This document shows positions 63,057 to 64,000 of a stretch of DNA of 64,000 bases, one piece after another (position 1 is the stretch's first letter; the number at the start of each line of letters is the position of its first letter). This stretch comes from UBA668 sp041394605 (GTDB lineage Bacteria > Actinomycetota > Acidimicrobiia > Acidimicrobiales > Ilumatobacteraceae): NCBI GenBank assembly GCA_041394605.1, contig JAWKHX010000004.1:558001-622000 (forward strand). Direction: 5' to 3'. Under the pieces are notes generated by a model, which searched no databases, was not told the DNA's origin, and saw only the letters and a list, made by a program, of their open reading frames with translations. The translations under genes were made by a program, and so were the position numbers.

Positions 63057-64000
63057 TCAGTTGGCCAGGACGGTCTCGGGGTCGATGCCCAGCAGCTCCA
63101 GCGGGAGCGTGGTGCGGTGCAGGCGGCTGATGCCGGCGCGCTCGCAGCGGGCCAGGTAGCTGGTGAACTGCTTGCGCTGCAGTTCGATCTGCAGCGGGAA
63201 GCCCTTGTCCTCCACGTGCTCCACGCCGCCGCCCAGCAGCACGGCCAGCGCCGTCCCGAAGTCCTGGTTGGTGCCGAAGGCGGTGAGCACGGCCTCACCG
63301 TGGTCCAGCGCCTCGTGGATCTCCTCGGCCACGTCCGGGTCCTGCTCCACCGCGTACCGGATGTGCATGGTGCCGTACGCCACGTGGCGGGCCTCGTCCT
63401 GCATGGCCATGCGGAACATGCGCTTCTCCACCGGCGACGGGGAGATCAGCTCGCCCATGCGGAAGATGTCCAGGATGAAGCCCTCGCCCAGCAGGTGCAT
63501 CAGCGCCGTGGCCTGGGTGTAGGTCTTGGCCTCGAGAATGGTGCGCAGCAGGCCCTCGCTCTGGCCCCGGCTCATCAAGAGGCCGCCGCCGTTGGCCAGC
63601 GCCCGCTTGCGGAACACCTCGGCGTGGCGGGCCTCGTCCATGATCTGGGTGCAGAGGAACATCTTGGCTTCGATGAAGTCGTGGTTCATCCGCCACATCC
63701 ACTTCGCCGGCAGGTCGCTGGCGATCATCTCCACCTCGGTGAGCGTGGTGCAGACCTGGCACATGGCGTGCTCGAGGTCGCTGGGCAGCTCGGGCAGTTC
63801 GTTCCAGGGGATGTCGCGGGTGGCGCTCCACTGGCGGGCGACGGCCTCTTCGTACAGCTCGACCACGTTGTCGGCCCAGACGTCGCTCTTCTTGTTGAGG
63901 ATGTAGCCCATGTCGGGCGTGTCCGGGTCCACGTCGGCGCCGCGGGGTGCCATGGAGCGGTGCGGCGGGTTGTCGGGCACGTCGCCGTAGCTGCCGACGG
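63057..64000 (-). CDS. ferritin-like diiron protein (R2-like), 5 prime end uncertain
   Basis: At least 307 residues from GTG 63980 (MPDNPPHRSMAPRGAD); the frame remains open to the window edge, so the true start may lie outside. The four-helix diiron motifs are EAKMFLCTQIMDEARHAEVF and EKRMFRMAMQDEARHVAYGT (each E/D-E-x-R-H), with ligand-bearing helices TTLTEVEMIASDLPAKW and TALMHLLGEGFILDIF. It resembles ribonucleotide-reductase R2-like and AurF-like oxygenases rather than ferritin. With SCP2, zinc-ribbon and ferredoxin genes it forms a plausible lipid-acting oxygenase system. Confidence 0.82.
   Translation of the reverse strand, partial: VGSYGDVPDNPPHRSMAPRGADVDPDTPDMGYILNKKSDVWADNVVELYEEAVARQWSATRDIPWNELPELPSDLEHAMCQVCTTLTEVEMIASDLPAKWMWRMNHDFIEAKMFLCTQIMDEARHAEVFRKRALANGGGLLMSRGQSEGLLRTILEAKTYTQATALMHLLGEGFILDIFRMGELISPSPVEKRMFRMAMQDEARHVAYGTMHIRYAVEQDPDVAEEIHEALDHGEAVLTAFGTNQDFGTALAVLLGGGVEHVEDKGFPLQIELQRKQFTSYLARCERAGISRLHRTTLPLELLGIDPETVLAN

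Noticed and set aside
1..64000. tRNA or rRNA genes
   Set aside because: No stretch shows a tRNA T-loop with a matching acceptor stem outside coding sequence; the GGTTCGAACC-like string near 4290 is inside kdpE.

Overview
This 64 kb window is chromosomal DNA from a very GC-rich actinobacterium. The gene content points to Acidimicrobiia (Ilumatobacter-like), but I infer this from style and cannot verify it without a search. Genes are densely packed and organised in many short operons. Stop and start codons usually overlap (ATGA, GTGA, TGATG), GTG starts are common, and several genes look leaderless. I see no rRNA, tRNA, CRISPR array or phage. No stretch longer than about 250 bases lacks a gene or a described element.

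Layout. 0-4.3 kb: end of an MFS transporter, a small acidic protein, a methyltransferase-like protein, an acyl-CoA dehydrogenase, a LOG-family protein and a nitroreductase. 4.3-12.3 kb: a complete kdp potassium-uptake operon on the minus strand. Two tiny membrane proteins precede kdpF, then kdpA, kdpB, kdpC, kdpD and kdpE follow. 12.3-18.4 kb: nucleotidyltransferase, serine hydrolase, flippase-like membrane protein, MutY and a secreted SGNH hydrolase. 18.4-21.3 kb: an operon of an alpha/beta hydrolase, a thioredoxin-like protein and a UGSC-type selenoprotein whose UGA codon would be read as selenocysteine. 21.4-29.8 kb: hydrolases, a ferredoxin, a DUF1800/DUF1501 pair and a membrane-anchored zinc metallopeptidase.

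29.9-37.7 kb: iron-sulfur cluster assembly genes. sufB carries a LAGLIDADG intein and is followed by an intact IS5-like element. Serine dehydratase and a Cys-rich protein come next, then sufD (damaged by indels), a Rieske protein and sufC. A second suf block (sufC2, sufS, sufU) lies at 53.4-55.9 kb. The three suf transcription starts share a palindromic box, ACTACG-N2-CGTAGT, which is a candidate common operator. 37.7-41.8 kb: a probable Mn2+-riboswitch-controlled operon of a P-type ATPase, a zinc-ribbon protein and HtpX. 41.9-47.0 kb looks accessory: a tRNA-editing protein, a VapBC-like pair, a damaged glycosyltransferase and several hypothetical proteins. 47.2-50.7 kb: sulfate activation (a CysQ-like phosphatase, cysD, a cysNC fusion). 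50.7-52.3 kb: a second selenoprotein operon, with a CMD/AhpD-like protein whose CxxC motif is CxxU, a CMD-like partner and a DUF2889 protein. 52.5-64 kb: nucleoside hydrolase, suf block 2, a damaged PLP decarboxylase, a fatty acid desaturase, an MBL hydrolase, a damaged amidase and a diiron protein/SCP2/zinc-ribbon/ferredoxin operon running off the edge.

Three themes stand out. First, there are two independent in-frame UGA codons, each in a redox motif and each followed within 20 nt by a bacterial SECIS-like hairpin. Second, intergenic regions carry several unrelated families of long palindromes. Third, seven otherwise well-conserved genes carry single-base indels, mostly in short G or C runs. 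That pattern points to residual sequence errors rather than decay, so those genes are probably intact in the organism.
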